From contig JAIOSN010000288.1 in assembly GCA_021107605.1 (NCBI GenBank), positions 1 to 8,230 of the forward strand: 8,230 nucleotides of DNA, given 5' to 3'. A program made the translations under genes and the position numbers. The stretch is from Anaerolineae bacterium (lineage in GTDB: Bacteria; Chloroflexota; Anaerolineae; B4-G1; SLSP01). The notes below the pieces were generated by a model. It was not told the origin of the DNA. It was given only the letters and a program-made list of their open reading frames with translations, and did not search any database. Of the stretch, positions 1-6,442 are shown piece after piece. Position 1 is the stretch's first letter. Every line of letters begins with the position of its first letter.

Positions 1-129
1 GTGATTGGTTGTTTTATCGGCGTGGCCGTATTCGTTTACCAGATCTACCTGGCTATCCAGGCTTACAAAGGTGAATGGGTCGTTGTGCCGGTACTGACCG
101 AATTTATTAAGGGCCAGGGGTGGATATAA
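1..129 (+). CDS. C-terminal end of a small membrane protein (partial)
   Basis: The window opens inside a reading frame that runs 42 codons to a TAA at 127-129. The visible residues begin with a hydrophobic stretch (roughly residues 1-20, rich in I, V, F, L and A) that looks like a final transmembrane helix. It is followed by AYKGEWVVVPVLTEFIKGQGW. A last helix, then an AYxGE-type turn and a short amphipathic end, resembles the C-terminus of DUF4870/Tic20-like small membrane proteins, but this is recall-based and the fragment is short. The GTG at position 1 is probably an internal valine codon rather than the start. An intrinsic terminator lies 35 bp downstream, so this gene appears to end its transcription unit and is not linked to the Nudix gene. 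Confidence 0.55.
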   Translation: MIGCFIGVAVFVYQIYLAIQAYKGEWVVVPVLTEFIKGQGWI

Positions 130-163
130 GCTAACTCCTTAAGCAACCTTAAGTAGTTGAGTT

Positions 164-202
164 AAAAGCATCTGTCTCCTTTGGGGGCGCAGATGCTTTT
201 TT
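164..202 (+). terminator. Intrinsic terminator after the membrane-protein gene
   Basis: A perfect 11-bp inverted repeat (AAAAGCATCTG at 164-174, CAGATGCTTTT at 190-200) encloses a 15-nt loop and ends in a run of six T on the + strand (197-202). The A-run on the left arm gives a weaker U-tract in the other direction. It separates the upstream gene from the promoter at 263. Confidence 0.85.
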
Positions 203-262
203 GGTGGGAGAGTAGGGGGGGCAGTCTCGGCACAAAACGTTCCTAGCTCCAACGCCTCCATG

Positions 263-291
263 TTGACTTCATAGCGTAGCCGCGCTATACT
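263..291 (+). promoter_or_regulatory. Sigma-70-type promoter of the Nudix gene
   Basis: TTGACT (263-268) and TATACT (286-291) each match the housekeeping -35 and -10 consensus at five of six positions and are exactly 17 bp apart. Transcription would start near 298, giving a leader of about 25 nt that contains the AGGAGAG ribosome binding site (308-314). The position just after a terminator and just before a well-placed start codon supports it. Confidence 0.7.
271..288. promoter_or_regulatory. Inverted repeat inside the promoter spacer, possible operator
   Basis: ATAGCG (271-276) and CGCTAT (283-288) form a 6-bp inverted repeat around TAGCCG. It fills most of the spacer and covers half of the -10 box, where a repressor would block RNA polymerase. 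No regulator is encoded nearby, and a palindrome this short can arise by chance. Confidence 0.3.
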
Positions 292-321
292 TCTCTTACT
301 TTCGGATAGGAGAGAAGTTCT

Positions 322-879
322 ATGGTAGGTCTGGGCGTTCATATTGCCATCATCCGCGACGGGCGGGTGGTGCTGACCAAACGTGAGGATTTCGAAGTCT
401 GGTGCTTGCCCGGCGGCGGCGTGGATTCCGGCGAATCTGTGTCCCTGGCGGCCATCCGGGAAGCCCGCGAAGAGACCGGGCTGGAGGTTCGTTTAACGCG
501 GCTGGTGGGCATCTATTCCAAACCGCAATGGAGCGACCACGATCTGCTCTTCGCTGCCGAGCCGGTGGGCGGCGAGCTCATATCCACATCCGCAGAAGTG
601 GTGGACATCGGCTACTTTGCCCCCTCGGCGTGGCCCGAACCGCTGATCCCCTGGCACCGGCAACGTTTGCAAGATGCGTTGCGCGCAGAACATGGCGCTT
701 CGGCCTGCTCCCAGGACGTGCCGGTGATTTTCCCCCCGGAGCTCTCGCGCCGGGAACTCTACGCCTTGCGCGACCGGTCGGGCCTGTCGCGGCAGGAATT
801 TTTCCTACGGCTTATGGGAGCGTTGGAGACCATCCATTGCGCTGTGGAAGTTGGGCTTGATCTTGGAGGACACTCGTGA
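322..879 (+). CDS. Nudix hydrolase with a C-terminal extension
   Basis: This 185-aa protein has a complete Nudix box, GX5EX7REUXEEXGU, at residues 32-54. It contains REAREETGL (46-54), whose glutamates bind the divalent metals used to cleave nucleoside-diphosphate-linked substrates. The N-terminal strand (VHIAIIRDGRVVLTKR) and LPGGGVDSGES are typical of the family. Residues 1-125 make up the Nudix fold. Residues 130-185 form an extra tail containing SRRELYALRDRSGLSRQEF, which looks helical and could be a small helix-turn-helix-like or lid element. The substrate cannot be told from sequence. The ATG at 322 is chosen because AGGAGAG sits 7 nt upstream and a promoter lies just before it. The stop overlaps the next start (GTGA), indicating translational coupling with the zinc-ribbon gene. 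The box is clear; the specific role is unknown. Confidence 0.9.
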   Translation: MVGLGVHIAIIRDGRVVLTKREDFEVWCLPGGGVDSGESVSLAAIREAREETGLEVRLTRLVGIYSKPQWSDHDLLFAAEPVGGELISTSAEVVDIGYFAPSAWPEPLIPWHRQRLQDALRAEHGASACSQDVPVIFPPELSRRELYALRDRSGLSRQEFFLRLMGALETIHCAVEVGLDLGGHS

Positions 880-1559
880 ATCAATTTCGTAAATATGATC
901 CGCTTGACCCTGACAACCGTGAGGCGGCGGAGTCGCTGCAGCGACTCGCCCGGCCCTCACCGCCATTGGAAACGGAGTCATCCACAGTGCCGGGGAATAT
1001 GTTGCGTTGTCCTCAGTGTGGCGGAACGATGGAGGTGCGTTTTATCGGTGAGTTGCGCGATAAACGCGCCGGCTGTCCTTACTGCGGCACTGAAGTGGAC
1101 TTACCCGACAGCTACCAACGCATCGAGCGCCATCACGAGCAGCAGACCGACATGTTGAGTAGCCGGACAGTGGACAGAATCGTCGTGCAGACGCGCAGCG
1201 ATGGGGCGGCTGTGCCGGAGGCAGGCCAGGAAGTTCTCGAATCGCTGTTCCAGCAACGCACGGAGTCTTTGGCGACGCTGGAGACCGAGGAACTTCCCGG
1301 TTGTTTGGGCTGGTTGACGCACTTGCTGCCGGGTAGTGTGACCAGGGCTAACGTCAAACTCCACCCTCCGTTCGTGGTGGATAAGGTACAGCGGGGCGGT
1401 GTACCGGCGGGTTCCCTCGGTCCAGACGCGGACATGCAGCTGGCCGGAGGCGCGTTACCGCCTGAAGAACGCCGCCCCTGTCCCCATTGCGGCGCGACCA
1501 TCTCTAAGCACGCGACCCGCTGCGCTTGGTGCGGCACATTTCTGGCCCCGTCGGAGTAG
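876..1559 (+). CDS. Double zinc-ribbon protein of unknown function
   Basis: This 227-aa soluble protein has two CxxC-type zinc ribbons, one in the N-terminal part and one at the C-terminus. The first uses CPQC (Cys45, Cys48) and CPYC (Cys67, Cys70). The second uses CPHC (Cys202, Cys205) and CAWC (Cys216, Cys219). The spacing of each set fits one structural zinc ion. The stretch between them (about 80-195) matches nothing I recognise; it has no membrane segment and is partly acidic and glutamine-rich. Such ribbons usually mediate protein or nucleic-acid contacts. The GTG at 876 is supported by GGAGGA (865-870) 5 nt upstream and overlaps the Nudix stop codon by 4 nt, so the two proteins are probably made together. 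The large ATPase gene follows 118 bp later on the same strand. Zinc binding is well supported; any function beyond that is not. Confidence 0.85.
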   Translation: MNQFRKYDPLDPDNREAAESLQRLARPSPPLETESSTVPGNMLRCPQCGGTMEVRFIGELRDKRAGCPYCGTEVDLPDSYQRIERHHEQQTDMLSSRTVDRIVVQTRSDGAAVPEAGQEVLESLFQQRTESLATLETEELPGCLGWLTHLLPGSVTRANVKLHPPFVVDKVQRGGVPAGSLGPDADMQLAGGALPPEERRPCPHCGATISKHATRCAWCGTFLAPSE

Positions 1560-1598
1560 GGAATTCACTACAATGGCAAACCTGACCACCTGACTGTT

Positions 1599-1658
1599 TG
1601 ACTAAAGACTACCTGACCAAAGACTACCTGACTAAAGACTACTTGACTAAAGACTACC
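1599..1658 (+). repeat. Four tandem 15-bp repeats before the ATPase start codon
   Basis: The unit TGACTAAAGACTACC occurs at 1599-1613, 1614-1628 (one change), 1629-1643 (one change) and 1644-1658. Degenerate partial units lie on both sides (TGACCACC and TGACTGTT before, TGACTGAAA after). The array ends 6 bp before the AAAGGAG ribosome binding site (1665-1671), which is 6 nt from the ATG. Each unit is a 7-mer plus an 8-mer, both starting with GACT, GACC or close variants. The unit resembles the GACT heptamers in front of hutH. It contains TTGACT-like hexamers but no matching -10 box. Confidence 0.9.
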
Positions 1659-1677
1659 TGACTGAAAGGAGCACCAA

Positions 1678-4227
1678 ATGGACTTCGAGAAACTTGGCTC
1701 ATTTTATCTCGGCAAGGAATATGACGTAGCGAAGAAGAAACTAACCGACCGCCTCTTGATGTACGACGCCCGCGACTTGACGACGCACGCGGTCTGTGTT
1801 GGCATGACCGGCAGTGGCAAGACCGGTCTCTGTATTGACCTGCTGGAAGAAGCGGCCATTGATAACGTGCCGGCGATCATCATTGATCCCAAGGGTGACA
1901 TCACCAACTTGCTGCTCACCTTCCCCGACCTGAATCCTGGCGATTTCCGCCCCTGGATCAACGTGGACGACGCCCGGCGCAAGGGGTTGAGCGAGGAGGA
2001 GTTCGCCGCCAAACAAGCGGAACTGTGGCGCAAGGGTCTGGCTTCGTGGGGGGAAGACGGCGCGCGGATCCGCATGTTGCGCGAGTCGGCGGACTTGGTC
2101 ATCTACACGCCCGGCAGCGACGCGGGCATCCCCGTCTCCATCCTGCAATCCTTCGCCGCCCCGCCGCTGAGCTGGGACACGGAGGCGGAACTGCTCCGCG
2201 AGCGCGTCCAGGGAACCGTGAGCGCGCTACTGGGTCTTATCGGTGTGGATGCCGACCCTGTGCGCTCCCGCGAGCATATCCTGCTCGCCAACCTCTTTGA
2301 GCATTTCTGGCGGCGGGGTGAGGACCTCAATCTCCCGAAGTTGATCCTCGCTATCCAGACACCGCCTATCCGCCAGCTCGGTGTTTTCGACATTGACACT
2401 TTCTTCCCGCAGAAGGAGCGCTTCGGCCTGGCGATTGCCCTCAACAACATCATCGCCGCGCCCTCGTTCCAGAGCTGGCTACAGGGACAGCCGCTGGATA
2501 TCGCCGGTTTTCTCAGCACGCCGGAGGGTAAACCCCGCCACTCTATCTTTTACATCGCCCATCTCAGCGACGCGGAGCGCATGTTCTTCGTCACCATGCT
2601 GCTCAACCAACTCGTCACCTGGATGCGCGCGCAGGCGGGCACTACCAGCCTCCGCGCGTTGCTCTATATTGACGAGGTCTTCGGCTATTTCCCCCCTGTC
2701 GCCAACCCGCCCAGCAAAAAACCGCTCTTGACGCTGATGAAGCAGGCGCGGGCCTTCGGTCTCGGCGTGGTCCTCACTACCCAGAACCCGGCGGATTTAG
2801 ACTACAAGGGGCTGACCAATGCCGGCACGTGGTTCATCGGTCGCTTGCAGACGGAACGCGATAAGGACCGGCTCCTGGAGGGATTGGAGAGCGCGTCGGC
2901 GCAGGCCGGCGCGGCCCTCAACCGCAAGCAGCTGGGTGAGATCATGAGTGATTTGGGGAAGCGGGTCTTTTTGCTGCACAACGTTCACGAACCCGCGCCT
3001 GTTACCTTCCAGACGCGCTGGGCGATGAGCTATCTGCGCGGCCCGTTGACCCGTCCACAGGTGCGGACCCTGATGGGGGGGCGCGCGCCCGATACGCCGG
3101 TGGTTGCACCGCAGAAGCTAACGTCATCTTCTCTCGAAACCCGTGGAGGGATGGCGGCAGCTTCCGCCGCGCCATCCTCACAGCCGACGCCGGCCCCTGA
3201 ACCCGCCAGCCCGCATCCCACCGCGCCTCCCGCGTTGCCGGCGGCCATCCAGCAGGTTTACCTGCCCACTCGCATAGGCAGCTCATCCGCCGAGAAGGAA
3301 ATCACGGAGCGCGCCCGCGAGCGGATTGAGGTGCAGGAACGTCACCTGCTCTACATCCCCGCCCTGCTGGGCATGGGACGGGTTCACTTCGTGAAGAAAA
3401 CCCGCGCGCTCAACGTGAATGAGGCGGAGGACTTCACCTTGCTGGCGCAGCCGCCACGGGGCGTCGGTGTGGTGCGTTGGGAGCAGGCCCAGGAGCCGGA
3501 GCTGACCCCGCGCGATTTGCTGGATCGCCCGGAGCCGGAGGCTTATTTCGACGAGCTGCCGGAGACCATCAACGAGGCCAAAGAGCTTGCTGCGCTGAAA
3601 AAGGAGCTACAAGATCACCTCTACCGCACCCGCACGCTGAGTCTGCTTTACAGCCCGGCGGCGAAACTTTACTCCCGCCCCGACGAGGACGAACGCGAGT
3701 TCCGCATGAGATTGCGCCAGGAGGCCCGCGAGCTGCGGGACGCCGAGGTAGACAAGCTCGAGGACCGTCACGCCACTAAACTGCGGACGTTAGAAGACCG
3801 GTTGCGGCGCGCTAAAACCGCGTTAGGGCGGAAGGAATCCGCCTCCCGCGCCCGCAAACAGGACGCTTTCCTCTCCGCCGGCGAGACGGTATTGAGTCTC
3901 TTCTCCGGACGGCGACGTTCGATTTCGGCGACAGCGAACAAGTTCAGCCGTACTTCTACGGCAAAAGCGGATGTGGACGCCGCCGAGGAGCAGGTCGCAG
4001 TCTTGCAGGAGGACATCAAGGATCTGCTGGCGGAGTTCAAAGAGGATACCGCTGCCATCACCGCGCGCTGGGAAGAGGCGCAGCGCGATCTGGACACCCT
4101 GCCCGTCCAGCCGCGCCGCAACGACATCGAGGTGACGCTGTTCGCGCTTGCCTGGACGCCCCACTGGCAGATCGCTTACCGGGATCGGAGCGGCATCACC
4201 CAGACGGCGCTGCTGCCGGCGTATTGA
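1678..4227 (+). CDS. HerA/FtsK-like P-loop ATPase with coiled-coil tail
   Basis: This 849-aa protein has the HerA/FtsK pattern of ASCE ATPases. Walker A is GMTGSGKT (42-49), followed by IIIDPKGD (67-74). Walker B is LLYIDEV (329-335, Asp332 and Glu333). A sensor region, TTQNPADLDYKGLTNAGTWF, covers 367-386, with GRLQ just after it where a candidate arginine finger (Arg389) lies. Such enzymes form hexamers that move DNA or protein using ATP. A Pro/Ala/Ser-rich linker (about 465-525) separates the motor from a C-terminal half with charged helices likely to form coiled coils (about 630-720 and 760-805), ending in a short hydrophobic segment (LFALAWTPHW). No transmembrane helices are evident, so it is probably cytoplasmic. 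Walker A begins only 41 residues in, leaving no room for the N-terminal HAS barrel of classical HerA, and no NurA nuclease is adjacent. The start is fixed by AAAGGAG 6 nt upstream. Classification as an ATPase is secure; the biological role is not. Confidence 0.9.
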   Translation: MDFEKLGSFYLGKEYDVAKKKLTDRLLMYDARDLTTHAVCVGMTGSGKTGLCIDLLEEAAIDNVPAIIIDPKGDITNLLLTFPDLNPGDFRPWINVDDARRKGLSEEEFAAKQAELWRKGLASWGEDGARIRMLRESADLVIYTPGSDAGIPVSILQSFAAPPLSWDTEAELLRERVQGTVSALLGLIGVDADPVRSREHILLANLFEHFWRRGEDLNLPKLILAIQTPPIRQLGVFDIDTFFPQKERFGLAIALNNIIAAPSFQSWLQGQPLDIAGFLSTPEGKPRHSIFYIAHLSDAERMFFVTMLLNQLVTWMRAQAGTTSLRALLYIDEVFGYFPPVANPPSKKPLLTLMKQARAFGLGVVLTTQNPADLDYKGLTNAGTWFIGRLQTERDKDRLLEGLESASAQAGAALNRKQLGEIMSDLGKRVFLLHNVHEPAPVTFQTRWAMSYLRGPLTRPQVRTLMGGRAPDTPVVAPQKLTSSSLETRGGMAAASAAPSSQPTPAPEPASPHPTAPPALPAAIQQVYLPTRIGSSSAEKEITERARERIEVQERHLLYIPALLGMGRVHFVKKTRALNVNEAEDFTLLAQPPRGVGVVRWEQAQEPELTPRDLLDRPEPEAYFDELPETINEAKELAALKKELQDHLYRTRTLSLLYSPAAKLYSRPDEDEREFRMRLRQEARELRDAEVDKLEDRHATKLRTLEDRLRRAKTALGRKESASRARKQDAFLSAGETVLSLFSGRRRSISATANKFSRTSTAKADVDAAEEQVAVLQEDIKDLLAEFKEDTAAITARWEEAQRDLDTLPVQPRRNDIEVTLFALAWTPHWQIAYRDRSGITQTALLPAY

Positions 4228-4251
4228 TGATCATTAGAAAAGGTAGCTCCC

Positions 4252-4274
4252 CGCAAAGACGCTAAGCCGCTAAG
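4252..4274. repeat. CGCAAAGACGCTAAG-type intergenic phrase
   Basis: CGCAAAGACGCTAAG is followed directly by CCGCTAAG, giving short tandem CGCTAAG words just after the ATPase stop codon. From memory, phrases of this kind recur in intergenic DNA of many environmental bacteria, often close to the CACCACAGATTACACGG-type phrase found here at 4331. No function is known to me. The rest of 4228-4327 shows no gene and no convincing terminator. Confidence 0.35.
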
Positions 4275-4327
4275 AAAAAAATTGGGTCTCTGGGACTGGG
4301 CGGGGTAAGTGCCAGGCGACGTAAATT

Positions 4328-4562
4328 TTTCACCACAGATTACACGGATTACACTGATTTTTTACTTTTTTCTGGGCTAATCCGTGGTTAATTTTAACTT
4401 GACCACGCGAATTCCCAAAGAGCCAAAAAATTAAGGTAAACGTTCAGACCTCCGAGGTTTTGACGGAGGAGTACCAGCTGCTAAACCTCGGAGGTCTTTG
4501 GGGATATGCCCCCTGAACGTTTACAAATTAAGTTCTAAAATCTGTGCGTCTGTGTGGTGAAA
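4328..4562. repeat. Older dispersed-type repeat with TTTCACCACA inverted ends
   Basis: TTTCACCACA (4328-4337) is matched by its perfect complement TGTGGTGAAA (4553-4562). Inside the left end GATTACAC occurs twice with a 9-bp period (4338-4345, 4347-4354). CACGGATTA (4343-4351) pairs with TAATCCGTG (4378-4386). No reading frame is present. The 89-bp MITE-like element lies inside this unit; taking it out with one copy of its target duplication leaves about 138 bp. The left phrase resembles an intergenic repeat I recall from several phyla, but copy number cannot be judged from one window. Confidence 0.45.
4436..4524. mobile_element. MITE-like 89-bp element with 8-bp target duplication
   Basis: The ends are perfect 12-bp inverted repeats, GTAAACGTTCAG (4436-4447) and CTGAACGTTTAC (4513-4524). 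Directly outside both ends lies the same 8-bp sequence AAATTAAG (4428-4435 and 4525-4532), the signature of transposition. A second perfect inverted repeat of 15 bp lies inside (AGACCTCCGAGGTTT at 4446-4460, AAACCTCGGAGGTCT at 4483-4497). A small GGGG/CCCC hairpin (4500-4503, 4509-4512) sits only on the right side. No protein is encoded, so it must depend on a transposase supplied elsewhere. Known IS66-family elements have ends beginning GTAA and make 8-bp duplications, so an IS66-type transposase is the best candidate; this assignment is inference. Confidence 0.75.
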
Positions 4563-4651
4563 TACTTGGTTTTTTCAGTAGACTTAATGTTCCGTTTGGA
4601 GAAGGTTTACGCCACACGTAATACGTAACTCGGACAGAGCTCTCAACTTGT

Positions 4652-4680
4652 TTGAAACACACCCAAATCGTCTCTATCTT
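4652..4680 (+). promoter_or_regulatory. Candidate sigma-70-type promoter of recJ
   Basis: TTGAAA (4652-4657) and TATCTT (4675-4680) are spaced by 17 bp. They match consensus at five and four of six positions. Transcription would begin near 4687, about 25 nt before the recJ start at 4712, the same leader length as in front of the Nudix gene. If real, it rules out translation from the in-frame TTG at 4652. Confidence 0.45.
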
Positions 4681-4711
4681 ATTTCCAAGTAATCCAGAAG
4701 GAGCTAGGCTT

Positions 4712-6433
4712 ATGATTTTGCGGCATAGACGCTGGCAGCTAGCTCCTCCTGCTCCGGTCGCCCTCTTTGAACGGTTCTCAGCCCTCGATCCGCTGGTGGT
4801 ACAATTGCTCTACAACCGGGGGCTGACAACCTGTGAGGAGGTTGACGCCTTTATCACCGGTGCAGATGTGACCGGCAATCCTTTCGCGCTGGCTGGTATG
4901 GGGACGGCCGTTTCCCTGATCCGGCAGCTGCTCGCGGCGGGAGAGAGTATCGTTGTCTATGGCGATTATGATGTGGACGGGATTACCGCCACGGCGGTTT
5001 TGGTGCAGACTTTGAAGTCGCTGGGCGGCCATGTCCAGCCCTATATCCCTGACCGCGAGGGCGAGGGTTACGGGTTGAACTGTGCCGCCATCAGGGATTT
5101 GGCCGGCGCAGGCGTAGGGTTGCTTATCACGGTTGATTGTGGCATCAGGTCTTTAGAAGAGGTGGCGCTGGCCCGCCGTCTGGGGATGGCGGTGGTGATC
5201 ACCGATCATCACCATCTGGGGGAGGCGTTACCTCCAGCGAATGCAGTGCTCAATCCGCGGCGGCCAGAGAGCAACTACCCGTTCAAGGATTTGGCCGGCG
5301 TGGGGGTAGCGTTCAAATTGGCCGAGGCTCTGTTGCGGGTGAATGAGCGCGTCGCGCTGCCTACTACGAAACAGAAACTAGCCAGTGCTGAGTTGTTGGA
5401 TTTGGTGGCTCTGGGCACGGTGGCGGATATGGTGCCGCTCTTGGGCGAAAACCATTTCCTGGTGCAGCAAGGGTTGGCGGCTATCAACGCTCCTCGCCGG
5501 CCCGGCATCAGCGCGCTGATGGAGGTGTTGGACATCGAACCGGGTGGGGTGAATGCCGCGACGATCAGTTTTGGCTTGGCCCCCCGGTTGAACGCGGCGG
5601 GACGCATTGATGATCCGCTCAAATCCTTGCAATTGCTCCTAGCGCCGGATCTAGCGCGCGCGTTGCCGTTGGCGCGTGACCTCCAACAGATCAACCAGGA
5701 GCGGCGCGATCTGACCACTTATGTGCAGGAGCGGGCCAGAGCAATGCTTTTAGAAAGCGAGGAGGATCTGCCGTTGCTCTTTGCCAGCGCGGATGATTTC
5801 CCGGCAGGCATTGTGGGTCTGGCGGCCGGGCGCCTTTCCGAGGAGTTCTACCGTCCGGCGATTGTGATTGAGCGAGGGCCGGAGTTCTCCAAAGGTTCTG
5901 CTCGCTCTATTCCCGAATTTCATATCACGGAGGCGCTGGATAAGGTGGCGGATTTACTGGTGCGCCACGGAGGGCACGCGGCGGCAGCTGGTTTCACCAT
6001 CCGCACGGCGGACTTGCCTGCTCTGCGCGCCCGGTTGACAGCGTTGGCAGCGGAGGCGTTGCGGGATATCTCCCTCAAACCTTCCCTGCGCGTTGATGTT
6101 GAGACGCCGTTGAGCACGCTCTCTTGGAAGACGCTGGATGCGCTGGCACAGCTGGCACCCTTTGGCTACGGGAACCCGCAGCCCACTTTTCTAAGTCGCG
6201 GGGTGCGGGTACAATATGCGCGTGCCGTGGGTAGCGAGGGACGGCATCTCAAACTCTACTTGATTGACCACGAAGGTAAATCTTGGGACGCTATCGCTTT
6301 CCGGCAGGGCGATTGGATTGGTCGCCTACCCAACCTGATTGACCTGGTCTATTATCTGGAACGCAACGAGTGGAAGGGCCGCGTCGCCTTGCAACTGAAC
6401 GTGCGGGATATCCATCCAGCGGGAGCAGATTAG
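4712..6433 (+). CDS. recJ: Single-stranded-DNA-specific 5'-3' exonuclease RecJ
   Basis: This 573-aa protein shows the ordered motifs of RecJ, a DHH-superfamily phosphoesterase that degrades single-stranded DNA 5'-3' in recombination and mismatch or base repair. Motif I is YGDYDVDG (83-90), motif II TVDCG (140-144), motif III TDHHH (164-168) and motif IV ALGTVADMVPL (233-243). These supply the metal-binding Asp and His residues. LNAAGRIDDP (293-302) follows. The DHHA1 domain carries GSARS (395-399) and GGHAAAAGF (420-428). The end (about 455-570, with APFGYGNPQP) is the OB-fold DNA-binding region. The length is normal for RecJ. The reading frame is open back to a TTG at 4652, but the ATG at 4712 is preferred: AAGGAG (4698-4703) is 8 nt upstream, the protein then begins MILRHRRWQL, as expected for RecJ, and a promoter covers the TTG. 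Confidence 0.97.
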   Translation: MILRHRRWQLAPPAPVALFERFSALDPLVVQLLYNRGLTTCEEVDAFITGADVTGNPFALAGMGTAVSLIRQLLAAGESIVVYGDYDVDGITATAVLVQTLKSLGGHVQPYIPDREGEGYGLNCAAIRDLAGAGVGLLITVDCGIRSLEEVALARRLGMAVVITDHHHLGEALPPANAVLNPRRPESNYPFKDLAGVGVAFKLAEALLRVNERVALPTTKQKLASAELLDLVALGTVADMVPLLGENHFLVQQGLAAINAPRRPGISALMEVLDIEPGGVNAATISFGLAPRLNAAGRIDDPLKSLQLLLAPDLARALPLARDLQQINQERRDLTTYVQERARAMLLESEEDLPLLFASADDFPAGIVGLAAGRLSEEFYRPAIVIERGPEFSKGSARSIPEFHITEALDKVADLLVRHGGHAAAAGFTIRTADLPALRARLTALAAEALRDISLKPSLRVDVETPLSTLSWKTLDALAQLAPFGYGNPQPTFLSRGVRVQYARAVGSEGRHLKLYLIDHEGKSWDAIAFRQGDWIGRLPNLIDLVYYLERNEWKGRVALQLNVRDIHPAGAD

Positions 6434-6442
6434 CTGGCCTGG

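Noticed and set aside
1599..1658. A CRISPR array.
   Set aside because: The units are contiguous, with no unique spacers, and are only 15 bp long. No cas gene is present.
1678..4227. A defence-system ATPase.
   Set aside because: No nuclease, methylase, Sir2 or other defence partner is adjacent. The neighbours are Nudix, zinc-ribbon and recJ genes, so there is no positive evidence.
4446..4497. An intrinsic terminator for the ATPase gene.
   Set aside because: The stem is long, but no U-tract follows it on either strand. The terminal repeats and target duplication point to a transposable element.
4652..4711. An in-frame TTG start for recJ, adding 20 residues.
   Set aside because: No ribosome binding site precedes it, the extra residues do not look like RecJ, and the TTG coincides with a probable -35 box.
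4228..4711. A riboswitch or small RNA in the long gap before recJ.
   Set aside because: No known riboswitch core was recognised, and the paired regions are explained by the repeat elements. The likely recJ promoter is downstream of them.
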